A stretch of 43,255 nucleotides of DNA from Planctomycetota bacterium (GTDB taxonomy: Bacteria; Planctomycetota; J058; JAJDCP01): positions 1-43,255 of the forward strand of contig JAJDCP010000052.1 in the NCBI GenBank assembly GCA_029260765.1. The letters are read 5' to 3'. Below are positions 33,130 to 41,787 of the stretch, piece after piece. The translations under genes were made by a program, and so were the position numbers. Each line of letters begins with the position of its first letter. Position 1 is the stretch's first letter. The notes under the pieces are model-generated. The model saw nothing but the letters and a program-made list of their open reading frames with translations, ran no database searches and was not told the DNA's origin.

Positions 33130-33583
33130 TGGGCCCCCATGACTGGTTTCCAGTGCGCGCTGCCGGCCTGGCTGGCCACACCTGCGGATCGTACCCGATC
33201 CCCCGGCGCGATCACCAGTCCGGCTCCCCTCGGGCCTCGGTCTTCTCGGTCTCCTCGGTCTTCTCGGTCTCCTCGGTCTCCTCGGTCTCCTCGGTCTCCT
33301 CGGTCTCCTCGGTCTTCGGTCTTCTCGGTTTCCCTCGGCAGCCGGATCCGCATCCGCAGTCGGTCACGGTCACGGTCACGGTCCCGGGTCCGCAGTCGCT
33401 CACGGACCCGCATCCAGACCCGGATCCGGACCTGCCCCCCAGCTCCTCCTTCCCCCAAACACCCACCAACAGCTATACTGCCCCTATGGCATTGATGGGC
33501 CATCACAACAACGCCAGCGGGCCCGCCGTAATCGTACTGCGGCGTCCGTGCGTTGAGCTCCCAACACCAGGAAGGGATACGGA
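33130..33583. repeat. low-complexity tandem repeats in a non-coding gap
   Basis: No gene is convincing here. At 33238-33329 about ten copies of a 9-base unit (CGGTCTCCT or CGGTCTTCT) are repeated. At about 33340-33431 there follow shorter CGGTCA and CGGATCC-type repeats. Frames through them encode Ser-Pro-Arg or Thr-Glu-Glu runs and have no independent support. The upstream part holds the promoter region of the minus-strand gene at 33129; nothing else stands out. Confidence 0.7.
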
Positions 33584-33691
33584 ATGGGCGACAAGGGCGG
33601 CAAGAAAGACAAGGCGAAGAGCCAGAAACAGAAGATAAAGAAACAAAAAGACAAAGCGCAGAAAAAGGGAAAAAAGACCCCGACCAGCTAG
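33584..33691 (+). CDS. tiny lysine-rich protein
   Basis: A 35-residue product starting MGDKGGKKDKAKSQKQKIKK and ending KKTPTS, more than 40 percent Lys. The start ATG at 33584 follows GAAGGG by seven bases, a good ribosome-binding site, and the codon use is regular. Short, highly basic, Gln/Lys-rich proteins of this kind occur in many bacteria, with no known role; nucleic-acid binding is plausible. It converges with the lipoprotein hydrolase gene, overlapping by 4 bases. Confidence 0.6.
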   Translation: MGDKGGKKDKAKSQKQKIKKQKDKAQKKGKKTPTS

Positions 33692-35913
33692 GGACACCCG
33701 TTCGGGTACTGGGCCGGCGAAGGCACCCACGGAACCCCCTGCGCAAAGGAATGCAGAAAACAGCGGTACTGGAACTTGGGCATGACGGTCTGGAACACGA
33801 CCTCATGCCCATCCTCTATGCCATCTTCGGGATGTTGCAGCACGACCGCCGTGTATGCCTGCCCTACGGGGCCGAGCTTGTTCCCCTGGACGGGAAGAGC
33901 CACGGGACTCGAGCTTCCCAGAGCCATGAAATCCGCCAGCGGCTCGAACTGGCTGAGCCCCGGATGCCCGACGTCCAGCGCCGGCCCCGCGAGATCGAGC
34001 CCCATCGAGAGGCTGGTGGTGTTGGCGATGGGGGGCAGGATGTAGGTGTCGATGATCCCCTGCAGCATCAACACATGGCGCGGCTCCCCGATCAGCGGCT
34101 CGCTGGTCACATAGCGCGCGTACGATTGCGGATCGGAAGACTCCCCCGCCCACTGCAGCAGACTCAGGACAGGATCGTGCGTGTAGAGCTGCCGCCCGAT
34201 CCCCGGGTAGCCGAGGATCAGCTCGGCGGTCTGCCGCACAGGCAGGGGACTCTGCTTGTGCATGATGTTCTCGATCCAGCTGCCGCCCGCGCCACTGAGG
34301 ATCACGGCCCCATAGCGCGGCTGCAGCGCCAGGACTAGCGGAGCGATGGTCGCTCCCATCGAATGGCCGAACAACGCCAGATGGCCCACGTCTACCGAAG
34401 CCGGCCCGCCTCCCGGGATGGTGACGAGCGGACAGCTGACCGGAAAGGACAGGCCGGCCAGGACCTCGGCCAGCAGGATCAACTCCAAGGCAGACTGGCG
34501 CAGGTTTTCGCGCATCGCGGTGGGATTGGCCATGTTGAACATCAGCAGCTGTTCGTCGAGTCCGGTGACATTCCTCAATCCCCCGTGGGGCCCGTCAACA
34601 CTGATTCCCATGAAGCCCGCCGTGGCGAACTCGCGCGCGGGACCCGTCCCGGGCACGCCGCTGGCCCCCGCCTGCGCGTGCACCCCGCGATCGACCAGGG
34701 GAACCGCGTCCCCCATGCCGGTGCGGATCAAGACGCAGCCGGGGAAGCCCGCCGCCGGCATCGTGCCATGGGGGACGGTGAGGTACAGGTTCGCCTCTTC
34801 TTCACCCTGCAGGATCGCCTGGCCCTGCAGATCGAACTCCCACTGACCGCCCCCGAAGAGGAACGGCGGGATGCCCGCCTGGTAGGTCGGCAGCTTGATG
34901 GTGGTCCTGTAGACACAGAAGTTGTTGTGATCCGCAAGATGGGTCGGTGTCGAGAGCGGCGCCGGCAGGGGCTGCGAGAGCACCTGCTGGGTCAAGCTCT
35001 GCAGCCGCCGGCTGGGCTGGCCGGTGCGGAAGACCGCCAGGCCAGCGATCTGGTCCAGGGCAACACCGGCCAGCTGCAGCGCGTCTAGAGCGGTCGTGTA
35101 TTCGCTGAACGCCGCGCTACTCATACCCGCGGGTTGGAGTCCCGCAGCCAGCTGCGCCATCGGCAACGACACCCCCAGCGGCTGGCCCAGCTCGTCCTCG
35201 ACCTGGCGCATGACTACGGCCGCGTAGAGCCTCTCTTCACGCAGGGGTCTGCCTTGCAGGGGCAGCAAGGACAACAGGTTGGCTGCCCCAAACGGACCGG
35301 CATCCTGGTGGAACTCGACCTCGACCGGCGTCCGCTGCAGGTAGTCGGGGCTCTGGCTGTCCACACCGATCAGGAACACGGGCGCGCTGCCTGTCACGCT
35401 GTCGGCCAGCGATGGCAGGCTGCTGATCTTCAACCGGGCCGTTGTCTGCAGGTAGATGCACGAGCTGAGCCCAAACCCGTTGCAGTCGTAGTCCGCGGCG
35501 TTGAGCATGCCGTCGACAAACAGGTTTCCAGGGTTGGGGAAGTTGTCGATGTCGACGCTGCCATCGGCCCGCCGTCGGCTCTCGCAGGGAAAAGGCCGCT
35601 TGTAGAAGTCGATCGTCGAGCCGTAGTCCATCTCGATGCTCGTGCCGGCAACTGCGACCGGGTTCGAGCTTGGTAGCGCCGAGGGGGCGTTGGGAGGCTG
35701 CGCGGGGTTGGCTGGAGGCTGCACGGGGTTGGCCGCTGGCTGGCTCGGGGGGCTCGAGACCGGCGTCTGCGGGGAAGAGCTGAGCGCCGTTCCGGAGCTA
35801 GCGCCCCCCGAGCTTCCCGAATTCTCGCAGCCGGGCAGGGCCAGGCAGATGCCTAGCAAGACGCCCACCAACTGCGCTGTCCAAAAACTGCTTCCCTGCC
35901 GCTGACAAGCCAT
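33688..35913 (-). CDS. large secreted lipoprotein alpha/beta hydrolase
   Basis: A 741-residue protein. A signal (LVGVLLGICLALPGC) with a lipobox anchors it. A Gly/Ser/Pro linker with PPANPAQPPN repeats follows (about 33-85), then an N-terminal domain (IEMDYGSTIDFYKRPFPCE onward) like the bacterial virulence-factor lipase N-terminal domain. The catalytic alpha/beta hydrolase domain has LFGHSMGATIAPL, with the nucleophile Ser in GHSMG. An acid near the MLQGIIDTYIL strand and a His near the C-terminus complete a likely triad. Probably an extracellular esterase or lipase on the outer membrane. Start: ATG at 35913 with AGGAGA upstream. No partner gene seen. Confidence 0.82.
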   Translation of the reverse strand: MACQRQGSSFWTAQLVGVLLGICLALPGCENSGSSGGASSGTALSSSPQTPVSSPPSQPAANPVQPPANPAQPPNAPSALPSSNPVAVAGTSIEMDYGSTIDFYKRPFPCESRRRADGSVDIDNFPNPGNLFVDGMLNAADYDCNGFGLSSCIYLQTTARLKISSLPSLADSVTGSAPVFLIGVDSQSPDYLQRTPVEVEFHQDAGPFGAANLLSLLPLQGRPLREERLYAAVVMRQVEDELGQPLGVSLPMAQLAAGLQPAGMSSAAFSEYTTALDALQLAGVALDQIAGLAVFRTGQPSRRLQSLTQQVLSQPLPAPLSTPTHLADHNNFCVYRTTIKLPTYQAGIPPFLFGGGQWEFDLQGQAILQGEEEANLYLTVPHGTMPAAGFPGCVLIRTGMGDAVPLVDRGVHAQAGASGVPGTGPAREFATAGFMGISVDGPHGGLRNVTGLDEQLLMFNMANPTAMRENLRQSALELILLAEVLAGLSFPVSCPLVTIPGGGPASVDVGHLALFGHSMGATIAPLVLALQPRYGAVILSGAGGSWIENIMHKQSPLPVRQTAELILGYPGIGRQLYTHDPVLSLLQWAGESSDPQSYARYVTSEPLIGEPRHVLMLQGIIDTYILPPIANTTSLSMGLDLAGPALDVGHPGLSQFEPLADFMALGSSSPVALPVQGNKLGPVGQAYTAVVLQHPEDGIEDGHEVVFQTVMPKFQYRCFLHSFAQGVPWVPSPAQYPNGCP

Positions 35914-36214
35914 CGCGCTCTCCTGACCTCCTGGTGGATGGCACCATGAAACCCGCAGGGGGTGAAAAGAACGTTAAATGCTTGTGGGTACCGTCTGGTT
36001 TCAGCGACGCAACACAGCTTGGCTTCCCCACTTCCTGCCCTCGAGCCCAGTACTGCGGTGCTGGCCATCGGTGGACCTGTGCTGGCACAGCCATCGCGCT
36101 CCCTGGCGCCACGTGCCCTACTCGTGCCATACTAGTGAGATCATGTCGACTACTCACCTGAGCGTGCTTCCGACGAGCACCTGAGGATGCGCGTGGGCGC
36201 TGGAGGAGATCGCG
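35914..36214. other. divergent gap between lipoprotein and histidine kinase genes
   Basis: A 301-base gap without a long gene. It must hold both promoters. A 13-codon frame (ATG at 36145, ending at the TGA before 36184) precedes the histidine kinase, but has no clear ribosome-binding site. Short direct repeats (GTGCTGGC) occur near 36058 and 36080. No certain consensus promoter. Confidence 0.3.
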
Positions 36215-37816
36215 ATGCCTTCGGACGACGAGTCCTTTCCGACACACGCCGCATTGCCGCGAGAGCGCAGGACCATCCTTGAGGCGGTGTTCGAAGGGAC
36301 CAGCGACGCGATTTTCGCCAAAGATCTGGAGGGCCGCTACCTGCTGCTCAACAGCGCCGCCGCCTCTTTCCTGCGGGGCTCGGTCGAGGAGTGCCTGGGC
36401 AAGTCGGACTGGGAGTTGTTCCCCGAAGACGTGGCGCGGGACCTCAGCGCGACCGATCAGCGCATCATGACCGACGGCCGCAGGGAGACCCTTGAGGAAC
36501 GGACGGTCTCAGACGGAGTTGAGACTGTCTGGCTGTCGATGAAGTGGCCGCACCGGGATGCAGCAGGCCAGGTGGTCGGGCTGATCGGCATCGCCCGCGA
36601 CATCACGCAACTGCGCCAGGTCCAGAGTGACCAGAGGCGGCTCGCCCTCGAGGCCCGGCTGCTCCAATCCCAGAAGCTCGAGAGCCTGGGCCTGCTCGCC
36701 GGCGGCGTGGCGCACGACTTCAACAACCTGCTGGTAGCCGTGCTCGGGAATGCCGAGATGGCGCTGCTCGAGTTGCCGGGCACGTCGCCGGCACGGCTCT
36801 CTGTGCAGGGCATCGTCCATGCAGCCAAAAGCGCCGCCGATCTCTGCCAGCAGATGCTCGCCTATTCTGGCCGTGGACACTTCGTGGTCGCGCCCGTCGA
36901 CCTCGCCCAACTCGTACGCGAGACCAGCCATCTGCTCGAAGCAGCGATCTCACGAAACGCCCGCGTAGTGCTCGACCTGTCCCCGCAATCCCTGGTCGTC
37001 GAGGCAGACGCGACACAACTGCGGCAGGTGATCATGAACCTGATCACCAACGCATCCGAATCGCTGGGCGGCGGCGAGGGCGTCGTCAGCCTCTCGACGT
37101 TCGCACAGAACTGTGATCGCTCGTATCTCGACCAGCTGGGTGGCAGCGAGCTCGCAGCGGGAAGCTATGGCTGCCTGCAGATCACGGACACCGGCGCAGG
37201 CATCGACCCCACCACGCTCGAGCGCATCTTCGATCCATTCTTCAGCACCAAATTCACAGGTCGCGGTCTGGGCTTGGCAGCGGTCCAGGGAATCGTACGG
37301 GGGCACAGGGGGGCGCTGCAGGTACGCTCGACTCCTGGAGCCGGTACCTGCTTCCAGGTGCTGCTGCCCATCCACCAGACCACTGCGCCTGCAGGCCCAT
37401 CAGAAGTGAGCGAGCCACAGAAGACATCGCAGCACACCGGCCGAGGCACGATCCTGCTGGTAGACGATCACTCGGTCGTGAGGCGCGTGGGCAAAGCGAT
37501 GATCGAAACACTGGGATTCACAGTGTTGCCAGCGGCGAGCGGTCAAGAAGCCTTGAGCCTGTTTCGCGACCACGGCAGCAAGATCCGCTGCGTGCTTCTG
37601 GATCTGACCATGCCCGGTCTCTCAGGCGACGAAGTCGCCACGGAGCTTCGATCTATCGACCAGTCCCTGCCGATCATTCTGTGCAGCGGCTACGGCGAGC
37701 GAGAGCTTCGCGGCCGCAAGCTGCCAGCAGGGCTCGGCTTTCTGCACAAGCCCTTCGAATTGAAACAGCTGCGGGCGAAACTTGACGAGGCGCTGCCAAA
37801 GGCGGGCGAGCGCTAG
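36215..37816 (+). CDS. soluble hybrid histidine kinase (PAS-HisKA-HATPase-REC)
   Basis: A 533-residue cytoplasmic sensor kinase without membrane segments. A PAS domain (about 20-132: DAIFAKDLEGRYLLLNSAAA and GIARDITQLR) is followed by a HisKA dimer domain with phospho-acceptor His167 (GGVAHDFNNLL). Then comes the ATP-binding domain with the N box (NLITNASESL), ITDTGAGID and GRGLGL. A C-terminal receiver (about 411-530) has DDHS, phospho-acceptor Asp463 in LLDLTMPG, and Lys in HKPF. It probably autophosphorylates and passes phosphate to its own receiver or to a histidine phosphotransferase. No separate output regulator is adjacent. Start: ATG at 36215 with GGAGGAG upstream. Convergent with the dehydrogenase gene, overlapping by 4 bases. 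Confidence 0.92.
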   Translation: MPSDDESFPTHAALPRERRTILEAVFEGTSDAIFAKDLEGRYLLLNSAAASFLRGSVEECLGKSDWELFPEDVARDLSATDQRIMTDGRRETLEERTVSDGVETVWLSMKWPHRDAAGQVVGLIGIARDITQLRQVQSDQRRLALEARLLQSQKLESLGLLAGGVAHDFNNLLVAVLGNAEMALLELPGTSPARLSVQGIVHAAKSAADLCQQMLAYSGRGHFVVAPVDLAQLVRETSHLLEAAISRNARVVLDLSPQSLVVEADATQLRQVIMNLITNASESLGGGEGVVSLSTFAQNCDRSYLDQLGGSELAAGSYGCLQITDTGAGIDPTTLERIFDPFFSTKFTGRGLGLAAVQGIVRGHRGALQVRSTPGAGTCFQVLLPIHQTTAPAGPSEVSEPQKTSQHTGRGTILLVDDHSVVRRVGKAMIETLGFTVLPAASGQEALSLFRDHGSKIRCVLLDLTMPGLSGDEVATELRSIDQSLPIILCSGYGERELRGRKLPAGLGFLHKPFELKQLRAKLDEALPKAGER

Positions 37817-38961
37817 CCTAGCAGACCCCGCAGCTCACTGGTGATGGCGTCGCCGACCTGGCTCATCGGCGCGGCATTGTCCAGTCCCACCAGGTCGTAG
37901 GTCAGGGGCGAGCCCCGCTCGAGCACGGCGCACACGGCCGCCTCGATCTTCTCGGCCGCAGCGACCAGGTCTGGCTGCTGCTTGCGCTCGCCGAGCCAGA
38001 CCAACGCTTCTTTGACCGACAGGATCATCGCGATGGGATTGACCTTGTCCTTGCCCGAGTGGCGGGGCGCCGAGCCGTGGATCGGCTCGAACATCGCATG
38101 CTCGTCCCCGACGTTGCAACCCACAGCCATACCCATGCCCCCCTGCAGCACACTGGCCAGGTCGGTGACGATGTCGCCGAACATGTTGGTGGTCACGCAG
38201 ACATCGTAGTATTCGGGCTTGCCGATCAGCCACTGGGTGAAGGCATCGACGATGGCGACATCCTTCTCGATCTCGGGGTACTCGACGCCGATCTCGAAGA
38301 AGATGTCATGGAAGAACTGGCAGCCCTTGAGCACGTTGTTCTTGACGATGCAGGTCACGCGCTTCTTGCCGTCTTGCGGCGCGCCATTGCGGCGTTTGCA
38401 GATCTCGAAGGCACGGCGGATGATGCGCTCGGAGGCGTGGCGCGTGATCACCCGGCTGTCCGAGGCGACCGTGGCCGTGCCTCCCGGCGCCAACACGCCG
38501 CCGAAGCCGGCGTAAAGCCCCTCGGTGTTCTCCCGCAGAAAGACGATGTCGACCTTGCCCGCTTCCCAGACCTGTTTCATCTTGCCATGGATGCGGTGCC
38601 GCACGCCGGGGAACAGCTTGACCGGCCGGATATTGGCATACAGATCGAGGCGCGTGCGGTTGCCGATGACCGGTCCGTAGCCGGCCATGTGGCCGTTGGC
38701 CATGGTGACCGGACCGCCCTTCTTCGACGGCCAGCCGACCGCACCGAGCAGGATCACATCCGCGGCATCACAGCGTTCTTCGGCGCCTTCAGGCCAGTCA
38801 CGCGTGCCGTGCTCGAGGTAGAACTGGCCACCGCAGGGGATCTCTTCGATCTCAAAGCTGTGGCCGGTGGCCTCGCCGACAGCGCGCAGGACCTTCAAGC
38901 CTTCACGCATGACCTCGGGTCCGGTGCCATCTCCGGGCAGGGCGACGATGTGGAATTGCAT
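37813..38961 (-). CDS. isocitrate/isopropylmalate dehydrogenase-family enzyme
   Basis: A 382-residue NAD(P)-dependent beta-decarboxylating dehydrogenase: ALPGDGTGPEVM at the N-terminus, LRENTEGLYAGFGG in the substrate region, and the metal/coenzyme block NMFGDIVTDLASVLQGG, then EPIHGSAP. The RENTEGLYAG form fits isocitrate, homoisocitrate or tartrate-type members better than LeuB, where RELTGG is usual. The exact substrate is open. Start: ATG at 38961 with GAGGAG upstream; the open extension is unlikely. It lies 50 bases after the methyltransferase gene on the same strand. No leu genes are nearby. Confidence 0.85.
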   Translation of the reverse strand: MQFHIVALPGDGTGPEVMREGLKVLRAVGEATGHSFEIEEIPCGGQFYLEHGTRDWPEGAEERCDAADVILLGAVGWPSKKGGPVTMANGHMAGYGPVIGNRTRLDLYANIRPVKLFPGVRHRIHGKMKQVWEAGKVDIVFLRENTEGLYAGFGGVLAPGGTATVASDSRVITRHASERIIRRAFEICKRRNGAPQDGKKRVTCIVKNNVLKGCQFFHDIFFEIGVEYPEIEKDVAIVDAFTQWLIGKPEYYDVCVTTNMFGDIVTDLASVLQGGMGMAVGCNVGDEHAMFEPIHGSAPRHSGKDKVNPIAMILSVKEALVWLGERKQQPDLVAAAEKIEAAVCAVLERGSPLTYDLVGLDNAAPMSQVGDAITSELRGLLG

Positions 38962-39011
38962 CGCGGATCTCCTCTGTGCTCGTGTCCTTGCAGGCCGCAG
39001 TCTGCCGGGCA

Positions 39012-39587
39012 CTATAGCACAGGGTGTGCTGGTTCAACGAGGAATAGCACGTGCTTGTGCACCAGCCGTCCCAACCAGGAAAAGTGGCGCACCCGCAGCC
39101 CCAGCGCGTCGAAGCACAGCCACCAGCCCGCAGGCGTCTTGAACTGCAGGGGTTCGGGCGGAATGCCACGCAAGCGGTTGGCGCTGTGGTCGAGGAAGCG
39201 CAGCAGCCGTTCCTCCCAGAGCGTTTCGAAGACCGACTCGAGCACGACCAGGCTGCGGCAGACGCGGGCGGCCTCGGCCAGCACCTGACGCGGATCATCA
39301 CAGTGGTGCAGCACATAGGACAACACACCGACATCGAAGGAGTGGGCGGCAAACGGCAGATTCCGGCCGTCGTATTGCTGAAACGGGAGCGGGCTGCGGT
39401 TGCGGTCTACGGTGTCGACGAGCTCGACTGTGTGCCCGGCTGCCGCAGCACACATTCCGACAAAGCCCTCGCCGGCCCCGATGTCGAGCACCGAGCAGCC
39501 AGCAGGGAGCAGGCTGCCAAAGCTGGCGAATTTGCGGCGGGCGCGCTGCCGCAGGACCTGAAGCAGGGCACGCTGCAGCACACCCAT
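39012..39587 (-). CDS. SAM-dependent methyltransferase
   Basis: A 191-residue class I methyltransferase. Motif I is SVLDIGAGEGFVGM, then VELVDTV, then the SFDVGVLSYVLHHCDDP motif. The C-terminal part (FSWLGRLVHKHVLFLVEP) is hydrophobic. The start is the ATG at 39587, overlapping the stop of the glycosyltransferase gene as TGATG, so translation is coupled. Target unknown; given its neighbours, a sugar or lipid-linked intermediate is likely. Confidence 0.85.
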   Translation of the reverse strand: MGVLQRALLQVLRQRARRKFASFGSLLPAGCSVLDIGAGEGFVGMCAAAAGHTVELVDTVDRNRSPLPFQQYDGRNLPFAAHSFDVGVLSYVLHHCDDPRQVLAEAARVCRSLVVLESVFETLWEERLLRFLDHSANRLRGIPPEPLQFKTPAGWWLCFDALGLRVRHFSWLGRLVHKHVLFLVEPAHPVL

Positions 39588-40354
39588 CAGCGGGCAGCGC
39601 GATCCCGGCGAGCGCGGACGTCGATCTGCAGCGTCTGTATCAGCGAGCGCGCCGCCGACTTCCAGAGCTTCCAACCCGCGATCGAGACGGTCCCGGTCTG
39701 ACGCTCCTGGTGCCCCACGGGAGCCTCGAAGACCCGCAGCCTGAACAGCCCGAACAACCCGGTCAGCGACACGTTCGGGGCAAAGGTATCGTCGGGAACG
39801 TGCCGCAGCAGCTTCCTCAGCTCGCTGCCCCGCATCAACCGGTAGGGCGTGTTCACATCTCTGAAGCCGCGCCGGAACATCATGCGCACCGTCAGCCGCG
39901 CCACACCAGTGATCAGCTTGCGCCCTGGTGATGACAACCGGCCCGCTCGGTAACCAAGCAACAGATCATAGTCGTGCCGCACACGCCAGAGCTGTTCAAA
40001 GCCCTCCGGACCCATCTCATCGTCGCTGTCGACCTGAAACACCCATTCGGCCGGAGCCTCCTGGTAGCCACGCAGAATGGTCGGACCATGGCCGCGGTTG
40101 TTGTGGTGGAATGCCTTGAGGCGAGGCAGCTCTTGCGCAAGATCGTCGAGGATGGGCCCGGTGCCATCTTTCGAGCCGTCATTGTACGCGCGGATCTCAA
40201 AGTCGATGCCGAGGCGTTCGAGCTCGGCATGCCACGCCCGCAACACCCCGGGGATGGCTTCGACCTCGTTGTAGACCGGCATCACGATGGACAATACGGG
40301 CACGTCTGCGCGATCCTGAGCCTGGGGTTGGCTGCCGTTGCTGCCTTCGGCCAT
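39587..40354 (-). CDS. family 2 glycosyltransferase
   Basis: A 255-residue GT-A fold transferase. It has the N-terminal LSIVMPVYNEVEAIPGVL, YNDGSKDGTG and the metal-binding VDSDDEMG segment. Later GYRAGR and DVNTPYRLMRG resemble dolichyl-phosphate-mannose/DPM1-like synthases, so it may load a sugar onto a polyprenyl phosphate. No membrane helices are obvious apart from a hydrophobic patch. The start is the ATG at 40354, overlapping the oxidoreductase stop as TGATG. Confidence 0.88.
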   Translation of the reverse strand: MAEGSNGSQPQAQDRADVPVLSIVMPVYNEVEAIPGVLRAWHAELERLGIDFEIRAYNDGSKDGTGPILDDLAQELPRLKAFHHNNRGHGPTILRGYQEAPAEWVFQVDSDDEMGPEGFEQLWRVRHDYDLLLGYRAGRLSSPGRKLITGVARLTVRMMFRRGFRDVNTPYRLMRGSELRKLLRHVPDDTFAPNVSLTGLFGLFRLRVFEAPVGHQERQTGTVSIAGWKLWKSAARSLIQTLQIDVRARRDRAAR

Positions 40355-41655
40355 CAGTCGATCCCCACCCCACGAGCCAGAGCGCTGCCGACCATCAATC
40401 CGTCGCGGATCGAGTCGGCGATGCCCTGGAAAATCCAACGGCCGTAGCGGCCCACCATGAAGATGTCCTGCGCCTCCAGCTGAGCCAGCATCTCCGGCTT
40501 CCAGCGCGAACCAGGCCAGGACCACGTATAGGCGACGTCGATCCAGGTCGGATCGACGACTTCGGCTTCGCTCAGGAATTCCAGCTCGCAGAGCTCCTGC
40601 ACGGTCGCTTTGCAGATCCGGGCGATCTCCGCTTCATCGGGTTTCTCGCCCGAGGGATAGGCCGACTCGACATAGATGCTGACACGGTCGTCGCGCGCGT
40701 CCGGCACGAAGCTGGTGTCGACATTGCTGTAGAAACCGACCCGGTGGAAACCGGTACGGCTGTCAGGAATGTACAGCCAATGGTCGTCGGGGCAGCGGGC
40801 GCCTTTGACTCCGCCGATATTCAACACCAACACACTGCTGTACGGGTCGGCCGGCTCGGTGCTCTGCAGGCCACTCAGCTCTTGCATCAGGGTCAGGGGC
40901 AGCGTCGACAGCACGCGCTCGTACTCGACCTCGCTGCCATCGTCGAAGCCGAGCTTGTGAGCCTCGAGGTCGACGGCCACCAGCCGCTTGCCGTAGCGCA
41001 CGTCGCAGCGGCCGGCAAGAGTCGCGGCCAGCCCGTTCAAACCCTGCTCGGGATAGAGGAAGGTCACGTTGTAGCCAACACTGGGTGCGTTGCCGACCAG
41101 GCCCTGGATCGCGCTCTCCACCTGCACGGGCGACTTGTACGGATCCTGTGGGGCGATGCTTTTCCACAGGCCCGCCGTGTAGCGGTCATGGAAGGGGCCG
41201 AAGAAGAGCTCGACCAGCGAGGTGCCGAAGCGGTCGCTCAGCCAGTCTTCCATGGTCGCGCAGGGAACTCCGGTCGCGGCAGCCATCTCCGTGAGTGCTT
41301 GCACGCCCAGCGCGGTGTCGAGGCTGGCGAGGTTGTTTTGCAGTGGATAGGGCACGTAGCGGCCGTCGGCAGCGAAATAGACGCCAGATTTGCGGCTGTA
41401 GCCCTTGAAGGTGCCCAGGTCACGCAAGAAACGCAGCACGGCTGGGTCACCACCGAAGATCCAGTGCCCACCGCCATGCTCGAAGCGATAGCTGGGCTCT
41501 GGCGGAGGCGCATTGTGTTTCTCAGACGAACCCGGGACCAGATAATACGACGAACAGATCCCGCCCGGAAAGCTGTTGGCCTCATAGACCGGCAGACCGG
41601 AGACGAATCCAGCCGCAAGGCCCGTAACTCCGGCTCCCAAAATGACGCTTTCCAT
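40354..41655 (-). CDS. FAD-dependent amine oxidase / UDP-galactopyranose mutase-like protein
   Basis: A 433-residue flavoprotein. The N-terminal dinucleotide motif is VILGAGVTGLAAG, then YEANSFPGGICSS, FEHGGGHWIFGG and a C-terminal GRYGRWIFQGIADSIRDGL, the usual end of FAD amine oxidase and protoporphyrinogen oxidase-like proteins. Sequence alone does not settle whether it is a UDP-galactopyranose mutase, a desaturase or an oxidase; YVPYPLQNNL (substrate region) is shared with UDP-galactopyranose mutases. Start: ATG at 41655 with GAGGGA upstream. It heads the coupled operon with the glycosyltransferase and methyltransferase, suggesting cell-surface sugar or glycolipid synthesis. Confidence 0.85.
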   Translation of the reverse strand: MESVILGAGVTGLAAGFVSGLPVYEANSFPGGICSSYYLVPGSSEKHNAPPPEPSYRFEHGGGHWIFGGDPAVLRFLRDLGTFKGYSRKSGVYFAADGRYVPYPLQNNLASLDTALGVQALTEMAAATGVPCATMEDWLSDRFGTSLVELFFGPFHDRYTAGLWKSIAPQDPYKSPVQVESAIQGLVGNAPSVGYNVTFLYPEQGLNGLAATLAGRCDVRYGKRLVAVDLEAHKLGFDDGSEVEYERVLSTLPLTLMQELSGLQSTEPADPYSSVLVLNIGGVKGARCPDDHWLYIPDSRTGFHRVGFYSNVDTSFVPDARDDRVSIYVESAYPSGEKPDEAEIARICKATVQELCELEFLSEAEVVDPTWIDVAYTWSWPGSRWKPEMLAQLEAQDIFMVGRYGRWIFQGIADSIRDGLMVGSALARGVGID

Positions 41656-41787
41656 GCAGATCCCTCGCTGGCTGGGGTCAAGGCGTAGGAGTGTACGGCT
41701 GGCCCGCGCAGGTTGCAACCCTGGGTGTCCGACGGGCGTGCTGTCTGGTACGATGAGACGCAGGTCCAGCCCTTCAGGAGGCACCCC

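Noticed and set aside
33126..33812. Minus-strand frame through the tandem repeats (228 residues)
   Set aside because: It consists of repeat-encoded Asp-Arg-Gly and Arg-Asp runs, overlaps the Lys-rich gene and has no start support.
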